From: Tubulanus polymorphus
Taxonomy: Eukaryota > Nemertea > Palaeonemertea > Tubulaniformes > Tubulanidae
Direction of reading: 5' to 3'
DNA length: 64,000 nt
Assembly: GCF_964204645.1 (NCBI RefSeq)
Contig: NC_134029.1
Location: 21,842,450-21,906,449 of the forward strand
The number at the start of each line of letters is the position of its first letter. Position 1 is the first letter of the stretch. Below are positions 51,450 to 64,000 of the stretch, in pieces. A program made the position numbers and the translations under genes. The notes under the pieces were generated by a model, which searched no databases, had not been told where the DNA came from, and saw only the letters and a list, made by a program, of their open reading frames with translations.

Positions 51450-54395
51450 ATGTCGTCATCATACTGGGGTGATTTACCGATTATACCGGATACTGATTCG
51501 GGTATCGCAGCCATTGAAAGGGAACAAATGACTAAACCGCGGGCGATGGATGTCGAAGGACCGCGTTTACACCAACCGTCCAGTAGACATTATCCACCTT
51601 CCAGCGAGTAAGCAATGCTTTTTTAAGCCTTTAGCAAGAAAGAAATCGGACCCTGACCCTGACATGATACATACTTGAGGCGCCATCGTTTATGGCATTA
51701 ACTGTCTTTTCTGTTATTTTAACTATTGATTGTTTTTATTCGCATTTTTGCAGATGTTTGCCGCCTGATCAGTTCGCTATCGATCCGATTACAAAGCATA
51801 CGATTCAACTGATTCAATGCGCGAGAAAACTACGTCAATTAATTCAAATGGCTCTACAGCATTACGAAACCCTGGTTCGTCGTCATATATCAGTCAGTCT
51901 AAAGAAAGTCATGTATTTGCGATGACGATTATTAATGTATGTAATTTCTGAACTATTTCAGCGGAATAGTGAAAATGTTGAGTTGATTCAGCAGACGACA
52001 TTAACGCCAGCACCAAAAATTCCTGAATACACTGGACCGAAACCGAAAAGAATGACTCGCACATTTCCTTTCATTGCTGCGGATGAAACTAGGTAGGCCT
52101 AATTAGATCCATTCCTTCAGAAGTGATTGTCATCAAAGTATTTCCTCGTTTTCCATCTTTCGCAGAGTCGTATGTTTTTTTATGACTTGAGATTGAATTT
52201 ATATTCATTTTGTCTTCTATTTGAATTTTCAGTGATTTTTGTAAAGGAATCGGCACTCCTCCCCCTGAAATCGATGATCTTACTAATAGGCGTTTACTTC
52301 GTCGGTCTGTTGCAGCTATCGTCGCTCATGCCGGTTTTGAAAGTAAGTGAACTTACGTAAAAAATATGTGCTCGAACTTAAAAGAAATTTTTACACCGAA
52401 TTAACTTAAAAATGATTCTTCAATTATGCCTCTTACATCTGAAATGAATTGACTAAGCAATGAAATTGCATACAGATATCATTTATAATATTTCATTTAT
52501 CATTTACTGCTCGTATATATAGAAACTGAAATTTGCTCCGGAAAAACTTTTAATTGTAAAAATCTCTTATTATAGCTTGTAATGAATCAATGTTGGAGAG
52601 TTTAACTGACGTCGGCCACGAATACTACCTGAAATTCATGAGTTTATTACGTCACGCTGTTGATGAAGAAGCTCAGACCGGCGATACAGGCTTTCCTGTG
52701 AGTATCTGACCTACAGAAACTTCATTCTATTGACAAATTCTATTGTGGTCTACTATGCCTTTCCAGTGAAAACTTACTGAAGTATTCAAAATCTAAAGCG
52801 GTCATTTTCTTTTGAAATGAATGAATTTTAGATTTAACTGCAAATGTATTTTCTTATTTCACAGCTTCTAAATCATTGATTTAAGAAAATGTCAGGAACT
52901 CTTCTATCCATTCAAGAAAAAGTTTTGCCTCAATCAAATCGCTACAAAGCCTGTACATTAAAGGCGTAAATTTATGTTGTTTTTCAAATCAGGACGTGAT
53001 GCAACGTGTTTTCTACGAAATGAAGTTGGGTAAAGTTTCGTGTTTGCACGATTTCTATCAGACGAGAATCATCAACTACCACCGCGTGATGATGAAACAA
53101 TGCGAAGAACTCGCGGAGGAATACGAACGAATAAAACTACCCGACCATAAGCAAGGACCTGTGTCTCGAGTTATCAGGTATGTCGTTATAGCACCGGGTG
53201 TCAATGATCCAATAGTAAAGATTTAGGTTAGATTAAACTGAAAAATGGGTTAATTTTCAGCTTGAAAGAAGAGCCTTTTTCCGATATCCAGTTCCCAGTG
53301 ACGGATGAAGCTGATGAGAGCAATGAGGATCATTTAGTGGAGCTTCAAGGTTGGTTTTATTGTATTAGATGAATGTGGTATTAGTAGAATCTATAAGCAG
53401 AATTTGTTGACTGGGTATCAGATGACTTATGATGAAAATAGATAATCGGTCAAGTTTGATATGTTCCCAGTTTGATTAGCATTATTCTATATAGCCTAGC
53501 CCTAGAGTATCTATGTACCTTGTGTAGCTAGGTTAAACTGCTGGGTATTTCTTTAAAAAAGAATGTTCATAATTCCACTGCTGTAGGCCTTGTTAGTTTG
53601 GAGGAAGAGCAAACAGGAAACAGTAGTTTACAACAGGACGTCGATACGAAATGGATCAAATCTGAACCAAACGACACCAAGTAAGTGATCGCAATGCTGT
53701 CCTCGCTCACATGAATATCGTTGGAGGAAATATCAAATGCTTTTATCACAAGAAAAACAGCAACGAACAACTGGAAACACAATATAATGCTATTTTATTA
53801 CGTATCATAATATGTTGCTTCGCTTGAATCCGTTTTTCACTTTTTTCATGCATGATTCCAGAAAAAAAATAGATACTGTCTTCTTCAATGTAACTCACTA
53901 ATGTAACTCAGTCCTGTGAAATTGCAATCTGTTTTAATGCTTTCATGCTTCTGAACTGATAATTGCCAGTGTTCAGTTTGTTACCTTCCCTCACCGTTCA
54001 CGCGCAGGAAGTGTTTCAATAATTGCGTAACCGCTGTTGCCGCCGCGCTCTTTAATGTCAAATTGTTTCGCGTTAACCGCATGCTTTGTTTTCACAGAGT
54101 GAGCACGTTAGATTCGTTTGACGAGAACAGCGAACCTCCCACGCCCTACGACGATATCATTCAACCCTCTTCAACTTTATCCGAAATCATGTCCCCTCCG
54201 TCCGTTCCTCCGAGGAAAAAGAAAAAGTAAGATCGGAGCGAGAAGATATTTGACACATTTCACATTTTAAAGCATTTTTCTGGTAGCGTATAAAATCATA
54301 TGGAAATGACCCAGTTTGAAACTAATAATATGCGAAAAATCTTGAACATATTCACTCACACTAATTATTCGTATTTTTTCAGGCGCACGAGTTGA
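51450..54395 (+). CDS. SUPT7L: STAGA/SAGA complex 65 kDa subunit gamma
   Basis: Exons 51450-51607, 51754-51874, 51962-52092, 52233-52342, 52576-52697, 52993-53177, 53261-53349, 53587-53680, 54098-54226 and 54383-54395 join to 383 residues (human 414). Matches to the vertebrate protein: N-terminal YWGDLPI (YWGEIPI), HTIQLIQ, a histone-fold-type helical region (RRSVAAIVAHAGFE through YYLKFMSLLRHAVD, about residues 150-210), YHRVMMKQCEELAEEYERI, and SLKEEPFSDIQFPV, which resembles a SUMO/acidic motif conserved in human (VKIKEEPVSDITFPV). The tail is basic (PPRKKKKRTS). It is a core subunit of the GCN5/PCAF co-activator complex in the nucleus and pairs by histone fold (family knowledge). The frame is open upstream to 51201, but 51450 aligns with the known start. 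Confidence 0.93.
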
Positions 54396-54725
54396 GCTTG
54401 TCTGTATGGATGGTCAGTGCTAAGAGTGATGGTCAATCTTTACTATGTACGACGCTAGTGTGCGCGAAATTGATGAAATCATCTCGTTATGATACGTAGC
54501 GATGGAATTCATTTGTCATGAATAAGACAGTTTGCAGTTGAGATAAACCTCATGAATATCCTGTATCAGGATTTCCTGAAAGTACTTCAGGTTAAAATCA
54601 TTTTAATCCACCGCACATATAGCCACAAGGGTACACAGATACTACATTGATTCTATTGTGCATGTGTATTCAACTATCAACGAAAGTAGAATCTCTGTTT
54701 AAGCGTTATACCGGTATATCAATAA

Positions 54726-57246
54726 TCAATTGCCCATCATGCTCGATCTTGCAGTCGATGGAATCTCGGGGCTGTATTTGTGAACTGGTCTGTGCAAATT
54801 GAAATGAGTGCTCGTTGTTTGATATTTGAACCTATCACCGGGTGGAATAATATGCAGTATAGTCTCTTTACCGGTTTCCTGTTCTACGTGACGCAGACTC
54901 ATCTTCGTCTGGTCCAAAGGAGGAAATATTAAGTCCGGACTGTTCGTCGTTAAACGCTGATTACTCAATGAATATTGCGTCTGCGTTCGCATAAGCGGCG
55001 GACCGAATTGTTGATTTTTCGAAAATCTATCCCCACTGACCGACAGTAACGCTTTCCCGTCGTCTCCTTTCGATACATTTCTAACGACCGAGCCTCGACA
55101 GATTTGTCGCCTGTCGGAAACGTTGACCTTTTTCTTTTTGATCGGTTCAGTTCGTAAACTACCCGGCGCCTCGAGACCGTCGATCCACTGTAAATCTTCG
55201 GGCAGACGGGAATTCTCGCGGTTCATGATCGATTTTCGATCTAACACTGAAAATTGTCTATATGCTAGATTACAGTTGTAATTTTTCCTGTCGACCGCAG
55301 GGTTTGATGATTCATTCGGCTGCGGTGTCTTTTTCCTCGGTATATTTGTTTGGAAGGTTTTAGAGATGTGAAGCGGTTCGAAATAGACATTACCATTAAA
55401 GCCACGCCATGCCTGAAATAGAAGAATTAATGCATGACCGATTTCTGACCATATAATTACTCAATTGTAATGTTTGTTGTACTTCAATTTAAACAACTCG
55501 GTAATAGCTAAGACCTGAGATAATTTTTTCTCGGACAGTTACCTTTAGAGGTGGCATTGGAGCTGGTTTTTGTTGAGATATGTAGAAATATTGTGGAGTT
55601 GAGAACCCTGAACCACCTTTTACAACAGACGCTTGATCACTCGCTCGTGAAAATAAAGGCCTAGATCCTTGTCTTGAGCCAACTCCAATTCTGAAATCCA
55701 ATAGTACATTATGTAATATTGTTTTTAGTTGGCTTTTTGAGTCTATTCGGGTTTGTGCAGGGTAGTTTATCATTATAATACATCTTTTTTTAACTTGGAT
55801 TCAATAACCTTATGCAATAAAGACTGTTTGGCGGTATAGAGTTTCAGTTCAATAAACTACATGTATAACTATAACTATACAGTTACACAAAGAATTGTGC
55901 TTAGATGTGTCGAAATACTTTGTGCTGTTGTTGCCTATGGTTGCAATTAAGTTAATGCATTAATGACATGAAGTCTATGGTGATTTAATGATGATTTAGT
56001 TTGAACACAAATGACTTCACGATGACAACAAGGCTTCTTTTGTCGGTAAATGAAGTGTGAAGAAAAAAATCAATTGCGTCTGATTGTGTTGCACAAATTG
56101 CTAGGAGACACTGTACTGCTTTTATCCTCAGATGATCAACGTCCAAACTATGATAGATTTTACATTAATTCATGGGCTGGTTTTGATGGTTGGTTTTTGT
56201 GTATTTTCCCACACAATTAAGAATCCTTTGTGTATTAAACAATATATTTTACTGCTATATTTTCCATGATGTATTGTATAATTAATTCATAATCTTTGGC
56301 AGAGTGAATTGTAAATGAAGGTAACATTTTAACTCGTGTAATCAAGTTTTTTTGTAATGTATGAACCAGACTTTGACTGGCTTTTCACCCCAGAATGTTT
56401 AACTTTTTTATAAAAAAGAAAAGATTATGGCTGAATTTTTTTAGTAAGGTTTATATTTGCATTTAAGAAATTCCTTAGTTGAATTGATAAGAAATTCTTA
56501 TGGTATTAACACACAAGTCTTCTTTGATAAAATGGTCAAAATGTTAGTTGAAAATACATCATGAAAATCATACATAATGAAATAATACATATATGAAAAA
56601 AAAAATTAATGAAAATAATACATAATGAAAATTTGTACCTTGACTCAAGTACTTGAAGGTCGCGTAATTCTGACCAATCTGTATCTGCCATACTTGCTGG
56701 TGTACAGGTTTTTCCTCGAAGACCCGAATACGAATTCACTTCACACGTCGTGCTAACTGAGATTCGATCTTCTGTGATATTATCTACCGTCATACCATCA
56801 ACGTTCTCATTAGCAACCATTTGAACATGTTTCCCTGATGACAACGGCTTATTGGATGTGCCTTCACTTTTAAGAGGCCGTCCCGCTTTTAACACCGGCG
56901 GGCTTTTTGCCAATCTGCCAGATATACTCACTTGAATTACATCATTGTAGCGTTTATGTCCATAATTTTTTCCAGAATCCTCTGCATTTGTTGTATCTAA
57001 AACGGTAGCTATAGAAACTTTGTGTAGCTGTTTTTGGTCGGAATTCATAGGTTCAGAGAAGTTTTCGTATTTTTGTTCATTGTCGAGTACTAGATTTTTG
57101 TTCTTTTCCTCCTCATTATCGGTTAAATCTTCCCCTTCTCCAACGTCATCGTAAATACCGAGATCTGTCTCATCTACGATTGACGACGATTTTTGGTCTT
57201 TCTTCCCAGCAGGGGCTGCGTCTGCTTTTGAGATAATTCGCACCAT
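54726..57246 (-). CDS. Unrecognised 480-residue protein
   Basis: Exons 57246-56639, 55690-55543 and 55412-54726 on the minus strand join in phase (2, 0) with good GT/AG sites and give 480 residues from MVRIISKADA to RSSMMGN. I do not recognise the family. The N-terminal part is acidic (ETDLGIYDDVGEGEDLTDNEEE) with no signal peptide or membrane segment. The middle has DTDWSELRDLQVLESR, and the C-terminal half is basic, proline/serine-rich and looks disordered. The exon-2/3 part (FYISQQKPAPMPPLK; AWRGFNGNVYFEPL) is the most structured-looking. Its stop lies 331 bases from the convergent SUPT7L stop. Splice sites and an open frame across three exons support a real gene. An upstream non-coding exon is possible. 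Confidence 0.75.
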
Positions 57247-58140
57247 TTTTCCTATGAAAAGTTTTTGTGTTCATTAGGAAATACCGTAGATACCCAAAAT
57301 TAATCCGATTAATTATAAGTCATTATTAGTTTTTGGGCATATTTCCGAAACGCTATAAACAGTTCTAAAGCAAAAGCTTAGGTCTAATAACATTGTTGTA
57401 CAGAGAAGGTGATCTTAATGACACATATTCTAGTCTCGAGCGATGAGACATTTTGGTAACATTTGTTTAATTAATAGAATTTCGCTTGTAGAAATCTTTG
57501 TTTTATCTTACCTTATAATGTCATGCACCTGTACAGTGAAACATTTGAATGAATGTATCGAATCCAAGGAATATTATTGTTACATACGTCGTATATTGCT
57601 GAACGATTTGTAGACAACGGTTTTCTATTCTATTTCGAACCGTAAATTATTTGACGACGACGGGTTTACATGTGAACTATTGGCACGCTTTTATTGCGCT
57701 GTAATTCCTGTTTACATAGAAGCCACAGCCAAATACGAGTTATAGAAGTTTGTTAGAGCATGCAAACAGGTCTTCCGTTTCCATTCAAGCCAGCCAGTAT
57801 GAGATTATTTAATGAATAGAACTTAAATTTCAAAACTTCATCGGCGTTATCGCTGTTGTTTTATTCGATATGCAATCGTAATTCGTAGTCAGTCGAACAA
57901 ATCGAAAAAAGTGACAAATGTCAATTCTAAATTATCCGAGACTTTACTGATATGAGGATTTTGATACCGGGCGCAAAGTCAACTTCAGAGTCGTTGCAAA
58001 AAGTAATAGATTTTCCACAGACTTCCACATCGCACACTACATACGAATACACATATCTTGTACTTATCCAACTATGTTGACGCCATGTATAAGGACTGTT
58101 GAATCAAAGAAATTAACAAATAAAACAAACTGTTTTGATT
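57247..58140. other. Intergenic/promoter side of the unrecognised gene
   Basis: AT-rich sequence with no supported coding region. It should contain the promoter of the 54.7-57.2 kb gene, but I see no specific element I can defend. Confidence 0.4.
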
Positions 58141-61100
58141 GTACAATACCCTTCGATCGATATACTTTATTACCTTGTATAACAATGGCAAATATCACAG
58201 TTACATGACAAACAAATGTTTACCACATTGTACCATTTTTAAACAAGGTTATTTTCACCAACCGCGACCTGCCGACCACGATATCTCGGATGTTCAGGGG
58301 AAAAAAGCCCTATTCCAACTTTGTACTGGAAATCTGTTGTTAGCTACTCTTTCAGCCAGTACAGTACTGAATATTTCCTGTACAACCTCAAAGCCACCCA
58401 TAATTAAATGGCTTTTTTGATTAAAACATGAAAGTGACCGACACGTTTTACGCCACAACTATACATCATTCATACTTAAAGGTTCATTTCTTTTTTTTAT
58501 CGATAAGTAAAATATATAGATGAAAATTTGATTGAAGGGTTTGATTATGCCGATTGGATATGAATGTAGATTATTCTGACATGATATGTGGCATTCCTGG
58601 GCCAAAAATCGTACACATTAATAAGCTTATTTACTCCTCTTATTGTCGTTTCAGCTTTCGAGCTCGCAGGTATAATTTTGACAGACACAACAAAAGATAA
58701 ACATAAAAGATAGTGTATGATACGCAATATTGAGACCGATATAGGCTAGTACAGCATTCATAAAATATATAATCGCTAGATAATAGAAGACAGTCAAAAG
58801 AATAATCATTGACTTCCATAACCTGAAATTCTGGTTAAATAGACATGAAACAACATAAAATGAAATTTTTGATAAAGACGCACAGAAGTTTAGTCTTATT
58901 TGTGTGATGCATCGTACTCAGATATTTGTTGACTAAAGAAAAATATGTTCTCGTATACTCAATTCATTCCGATGAATTTACCGATATCGATGAGTTGGTT
59001 TTTTTTTATCACGAACCTAACACCGTAGGACCACAATTATTCAGACTACATATACATTTACAAAGTTACAAACGGGACAAATATATTTTTGATATGTTAC
59101 ATATATATACACGTTTTGATTGACATGATTATACTTTATCAGGATAAAATCGTCGATAAAATCATATATGCGTATTTCATTTCAACAAAGGTAAACAATT
59201 TGAGGATGCAAAACAGGCAACGATAAACCAATATTTAAAACCCAACAGGCGATGATTGTTAAGAAACAAAAAATATATACCGGTAATGATATTTGATAAT
59301 GATTGTACAATTGCTGATAAAAGTTTCTTTTAAGGCTAAATTAGTTAGATCAACCGAAATGATCGTAATTTAAATCATTGCGTTCAAAAATGAACGAGAA
59401 GTTAAATCAACTTGGCTTTAAAAATACTTCAGCCCTGTTGACCTTCTTCATTTTTTCTGCTTTTGACAGCTACAAATGAAGGAGGCTTACAGGCTGAAAT
59501 ATTTAAAATACATTATAAACAGTTCATTTCTATAGCGGCCGGGTCTGTTATGGTGAAATTGATCACGATTTAAAAAAAAGTAATGTATAGGGTAGATTGG
59601 CAGCCGGCCGGGTCAACATTTAAGCTCAGCAGAGCGGAGAAACAAGGTATCAATTTTTTTTGGCCTTATAACTTCATTTTTTAAGAATAACTGGATCCAG
59701 CTGCTGTATGTATACTGATTCTCATTTACATTTATAGAGGAAGGTATTATACCTAGCAATCTCGGTGGGGGAATAAGTGCCAGTACCAGCAAATTCTCTA
59801 CAAATACATGTATGGTCATCGGGTACTTAAGGTTCAAAAATTCAACACTGGCTTAAGTTTCATTGAATACTTCCTATCAAACTGATTGCGACATCACCTG
59901 TAATGAAAATGTAGTACAATGCACTAAGTAAGCGCAACATTTTCAAGCTACATTTTAAGCAAGCATGAAGACAATATAAGCTCACTATTCACCCCTTAAT
60001 CATGCTGATTTATCCTTAACTTCACTCCACCCATCAAATGTTGGATATTACTACAATCTTGAAATGGAGCTTTTTGTACGTGACAAGTAGTTTGAAACAC
60101 GGAACAGTAGTTGTCCTGTTTTCCCAAAAGCAGGTAGGTATATTTTAGAAATTGCCGAAGAAGGAATGGCGCAAAATGTCAAGGTGGACATTTCCAGCAA
60201 AGCAGCTATGAAGTGAACCAGGGCTTTGTCACTGTATATTCATGCTATCTTATATGTTATTCAATGCATTCCAATAATTCTTCTGGTTACAACCATTTAA
60301 AAGGTATACAATGATACCAATTATCTTGCTATCATGAAAATAACAAATTAAAAGGAATTTCCATCATTCATATTCACGTCATATATAGTATATCTTGAGT
60401 GGTGCTTTAAGTTGACTTGAAGATTGTGTTTGGAAAAAGCGTTCCTACATTAGTACCACAGATCCACAGCTGAAGGATTTCATATCTAAATCACATAATA
60501 CCCCGAGATCAAAATGAACAAAGAGGGAATTAGAAATTCAGTAGGGAATGAATGACCTACACAGGTGCTCAATACTAGTTTTTTTTTTTAACATAGCAAC
60601 GCCACCATGGTACTAATGCAAGAAAACCATAACCAACACACAAAATATAAGTCAAAAATAGTGAAACGTGCAATAAATATTCTTGCTTCATTTGTATGAA
60701 GTCCGATACACCATTGTCAAAATGTTCCAAAATTACATTCTACCCAATAATAATCACAGTTTTGGAGACGGGCAAAGCCAAAATTTTACTATTGGTGGAA
60801 TTTGGGAACATTTTGTGATATGTTTCGTTAATTAAATCACATTACCGTCAGTTCTGTTTCGTTTCAAGATTACTACGATGAAAGAGAAAATCATTTCAGC
60901 ACAACTTATCGCAATATCAAGTGTTTTCCATCATAAATGCATTCAATTAATAAAGATTATCAATAACTGATAAAATGAGACACGTGAACATAATAGAATA
61001 ATTTCATGTTTAACTTTTGAATAAACTCTTGGTACATGGTACATAGAATGTACAGAAAACAGTTCCTAGCTCAAACTAGTGTTGGCTCTAACTTAAGATA

Positions 61101-63161
61101 GAATTTTCAATTTATGAATAAACAAGCTACAATATTAGAAGCCATTGCAGACAGGGCCTTGCTGAAATTAAGAATTCTAGTGAGAATCGTGGTGTAAGTT
61201 TTGTCCCCAAGTTAAGCTTGGTTTACCGCACATATCGACAGTTATCAGCACACGAATAAGGGTACCTAGCATTATGATATACTATTAAAACACGAGCATC
61301 AGCTTTCGTAATAAATAATTACCACATATTTATAAATATAACAGTCGAATATATTCAAACTTAATACACATGTTTTCAGTTTCGTAAGCGTGACTTGTCA
61401 TTAAGTGGATATGTATGAATACAGTGAATGAATAAAGTTTGTCGAATCTGAATGTAGAATATGTTACGGGTAAGTACAATTCGTAATAGTACAGTAAACA
61501 TGGTCTTACTCGGACATGGCCAACTCAGCACTTTTGACGAACTCTGACTTCCTAATGTAATTTCCTATTTTCAAATCAAATTTCTCAAACCAATTTTGCC
61601 GGTCGCAGTTTTTCCGAGTAAGGCGCAGTTTACTGTAGTTAGTTTGTTTGTCGTCGAAGTCGATTGAGTTATCATACAAGGGCAGAATCCGCAGGATCCT
61701 ACAGCCATACCAACCTCCATGTTTGTTTATCCTCGTGCGTAGTGGCAGTTGACTTCAACACTTCGGCACTGAAACAATATTCACATCGCTAGATCATGCA
61801 TGCTATTGCTGTCCCTTCAGTACAGTGCGCACAGAGTGGAATGAGTCGTACGGGTGGATGAAATGGAAACACGATAAACGCAACCTCTTGAGATGAAATT
61901 AGAAAGTGGATGAGCTGGCCTTTTTACGACTCTCTGAAGAAAAATTCAGCAGACTCGAGGACAAATCCAAGGTGAAGACATGAATCGCTGGTGGTAAAAA
62001 GGAGACGGTCGTAGTTTAGTCGGTTGAGGTATTCTTCAGAAATCAGACGGATTGGCGCAAGAACAGAATGTGATGAGGAGCTTGGAATGTGAATTCATAA
62101 ACGAAGTAAAACTGGATATGTAAATAAAAGGTAAACAATAACGGATGTACAAAAATAGAATAAATATCAAGAAAGCTCTATACTGGTATGTACATATTCC
62201 TTATACTGGAATCTCGGATAAAACATTCTATAAATGCCCATAACAATTATCCGTTGATTCAAAGTTATTCTTCCGAATTCCAGATGTGGTCAGAAAATGG
62301 ATGAGAATGAAGTCCTGCACGATGATTCAGTCCTACCAATAGCAGCACACCAAGGTGTATTAACATAAGTAGACAGGACATAGATTTGCAGTAGGAGTGT
62401 CATGTCAGGGATAGAGAGAGGGAAAAATAATGTTCAGATATGTCTTTGTGTATGCGTGCAGTATGTGCTACAATAGTGTGTTAAATGATGTTTAAATTTG
62501 GATTAACCTAAATAAATTGATATTTTGAGTTAAGTTTTCGGCATACTTTCAGTAGATATTCACACGAGACTGTCTTTGGAACATTGTATTCATTTATATA
62601 TTTACAACCAGTCTACAATTTATACATATACATGTATATAATATAAATGTACATGTAAATAAGTAAGTTTGGGCCAGGTCAACTGAATGTAATCACTTTC
62701 AGCCAAGAACACGGCAACAGCTGCTATCGAAACAATTTTGAGCAACGCATGATTTACCGGGTAAAATCATCGACGCGTTATAAACATTTCGGAATGATCG
62801 TCATTTCGACATAATCTCAAGATTCTACCATCCTCGTTCCGGGCTCGCATTGAGAATCGCAATATTGGAAAATATATCATAATCAATGATAGATTTATAG
62901 AATATTTGCAATGACTAATGTTAAGTACATCGTATGTTACATGTATATAATATACGTACATCGTTTTATGTTTTGTTCTAAAGCGTTTCGAATATTTCAT
63001 CTCAGCGATGATCGTGAAAACGGACTAGAAAGTATGCTGAAAATGCATACTACAACACTTTCCACATTGTTGATCATTATTCATTTTTTTTTTTAAACAA
63101 TTGCCCAAGTATCAAGCTGCCAGTAGATGTCACCTTCACCACCGATTAAATGGAACATCGC
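58141..63161 (-). other. Gene-free stretch, probably a long 3' UTR of the membrane-protein gene
   Basis: Five kilobases without a convincing ORF, domain or splice pattern on either strand. On the minus strand a canonical AATAAA lies at 58171-58166, which could end a transcript whose stop codon is at 63162. That would make a 3' UTR of about 5 kb. Other AATAAA copies upstream allow shorter forms. Confidence 0.35.
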
Positions 63162-63964
63162 TTACGCTTTTTGAGTAGTCGCACAATATTCCTCAATGTC
63201 CGAATCGCTCAGATGATCGAGCTCGTGGTCGCTTTCTTCCGTGCTGACTCGGTCAAATCCTTTATGTCGATCGAAGAAGTTTCCGAGATTAATTTTTTTC
63301 TTGTTATTTTTGGTATAAGTCTTGTTCATTCGGAATCGACCTGTCATAAGAAAAACCGTTGAGCAATTTATGTTTGATTGGTCAAAGGCGGATCTAGGAT
63401 TCTTTGAAGGGAGTGGACCTGAAAATTGGAATGGGCACTTAATTTGAAAAGGGCAGATTTGACAATACCTCTCCAACAGAAAGTTAAGGACGAAAAGGGG
63501 CTTTTATGGCCTTAATCAGAACCCATTTGGATTTAAATTAGTTGTTTTTCAAAATTTTCTTTGCAAAAAATTTTTTTCACATTCAAATTTTGTGAAGGGG
63601 TGGGCCAGTCCATCCAATCCATCCCCCTAAATCCACCCTTGTTGGTGCGATCATTGAACAGCTATCAAACTGTTTCTCACTTTCAATGTAAGTCGAAATA
63701 CAACATAATTATCGTTAAGATTGCTTCAATACTCACCGCTTTTTCTTAGTCTTACAATAACTGTTATAATGACTATTAAAACGATTGGTACAACTAGCAA
63801 TGCACCGATGATTAGCGACGAATTGAATTCATCGTCGATTAGTTTCTCCGCCTCAGAATTCTTCTTATCGAGCAGAGTTTCTTCGACTAATGGCGTCTTC
63901 TCAACTTCTGCGTCCTGCAGAGGAGCTGAAGAGCCTTTCTTTTGAACGTCTAATGCAACTTTTT
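63162..63964 (-). CDS. C-terminal end of a type I single-pass membrane protein (partial)
   Basis: Two minus-strand exons are visible, 63964-63737 and 63340-63162 (stop at 63162), joined in phase 1. The upstream exons lie beyond the window. The first encodes an acidic/lysine-rich juxtamembrane stretch, then one membrane helix (LIIGALLVVPIVLIVIITVIV) followed by the stop-transfer RLRKS. The second encodes a short cytoplasmic tail with KNNKKK, a GFDRVSTEESDHE acidic-serine motif (possible CK2 sites) and DSDIEEY. Because the extracellular part is missing I cannot name the family. Confidence 0.7.
63383..63641. mobile_element. Small inverted-repeat element in intron of the membrane-protein gene
   Basis: The left end CAAAGGCGGATCTAGG and the right end CCTAAATCCACCCTTG form 16-base inverted termini with three mismatches. 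The 5-base sequence TTGGT flanks both sides (63378-63382 and 63642-63646), consistent with a target-site duplication. There is no ORF. A related end, CCCTGAATCCACCCCTG, occurs near 11650. Confidence 0.55.
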
Positions 63965-64000
63965 CTGAAAGAAGATAATGTCAATCTTCTAAGTCCAACA

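Noticed and set aside
58139-58420. 93-residue plus-strand ORF
   Set aside because: No domain, no splice context, AT-rich composition; likely chance.
1-64000. CRISPR arrays, prokaryotic operons, integrated viral genes
   Set aside because: No regularly spaced repeats and no polymerase, capsid, integrase or transposase ORF were seen. The window is ordinary animal chromosome with non-autonomous repeats.

Overview
The window is animal nuclear DNA. Its genes have many short introns with GT/AG boundaries, AT-rich introns and intergenic sequence, and scattered miniature inverted-repeat elements. The gene content (a large ADGRV1, a CaaX lamin, OBI1, SUPT7L and a peptide-receptor-like GPCR) suggests a marine invertebrate, probably a lophotrochozoan. 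That placement is an inference from gene content and intron style. It is not proved by the sequence.

Layout. (1) 80-36579, plus strand: the 3' three quarters of ADGRV1 (VLGR1/GPR98). I traced 79 exons by splice sites and phase; they join into one open frame of about 4,752 residues. It carries about 29 Calx-beta repeats, an EAR/EPTP block, a GAIN/GPS region with an intact His-Leu/Ser cleavage site, seven membrane helices and a C-terminal PDZ ligand ending DTHL. The 5' end lies outside the window. (2) Intron 4 of that gene (1769-11769) is 10 kb and holds a nested antisense C-type lectin gene (3531-7461). (3) 38266-39230, minus: a single-exon class A GPCR broken by a stop and a frameshift. (4) 39853-41694, plus: OBI1 (RNF219), a RING E3 ligase. 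(5) 45064-51152, minus: a B-type nuclear lamin of 583 residues in 11 coding exons, with the CaaX box on its own small last exon. (6) 51450-54395, plus: SUPT7L (STAGA/SAGA 65 kDa gamma subunit), head-to-head with lamin across about 300 bp. (7) 54726-57246, minus: an unrecognised 480-residue protein, tail-to-tail with SUPT7L. (8) 63162 to beyond 63964, minus: the 3' end of a single-pass membrane protein, probably with a long 3' UTR running down toward 58.1 kb.

The genes look like independent housekeeping or sensory loci and not a cluster with one function. Features most worth a second look are: a foldback element flanked by 33-bp direct repeats in lamin intron 1; a TTAA-bounded piggyBac-like MITE; a probable GC-AG intron and a cysteine-rich PAN/Apple-like exon inside a Calx-beta repeat of ADGRV1; the nested lectin with a CpG-rich candidate promoter; and the decayed GPCR. 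I found no CRISPR array, prokaryotic-type operon or clearly new multi-gene system.
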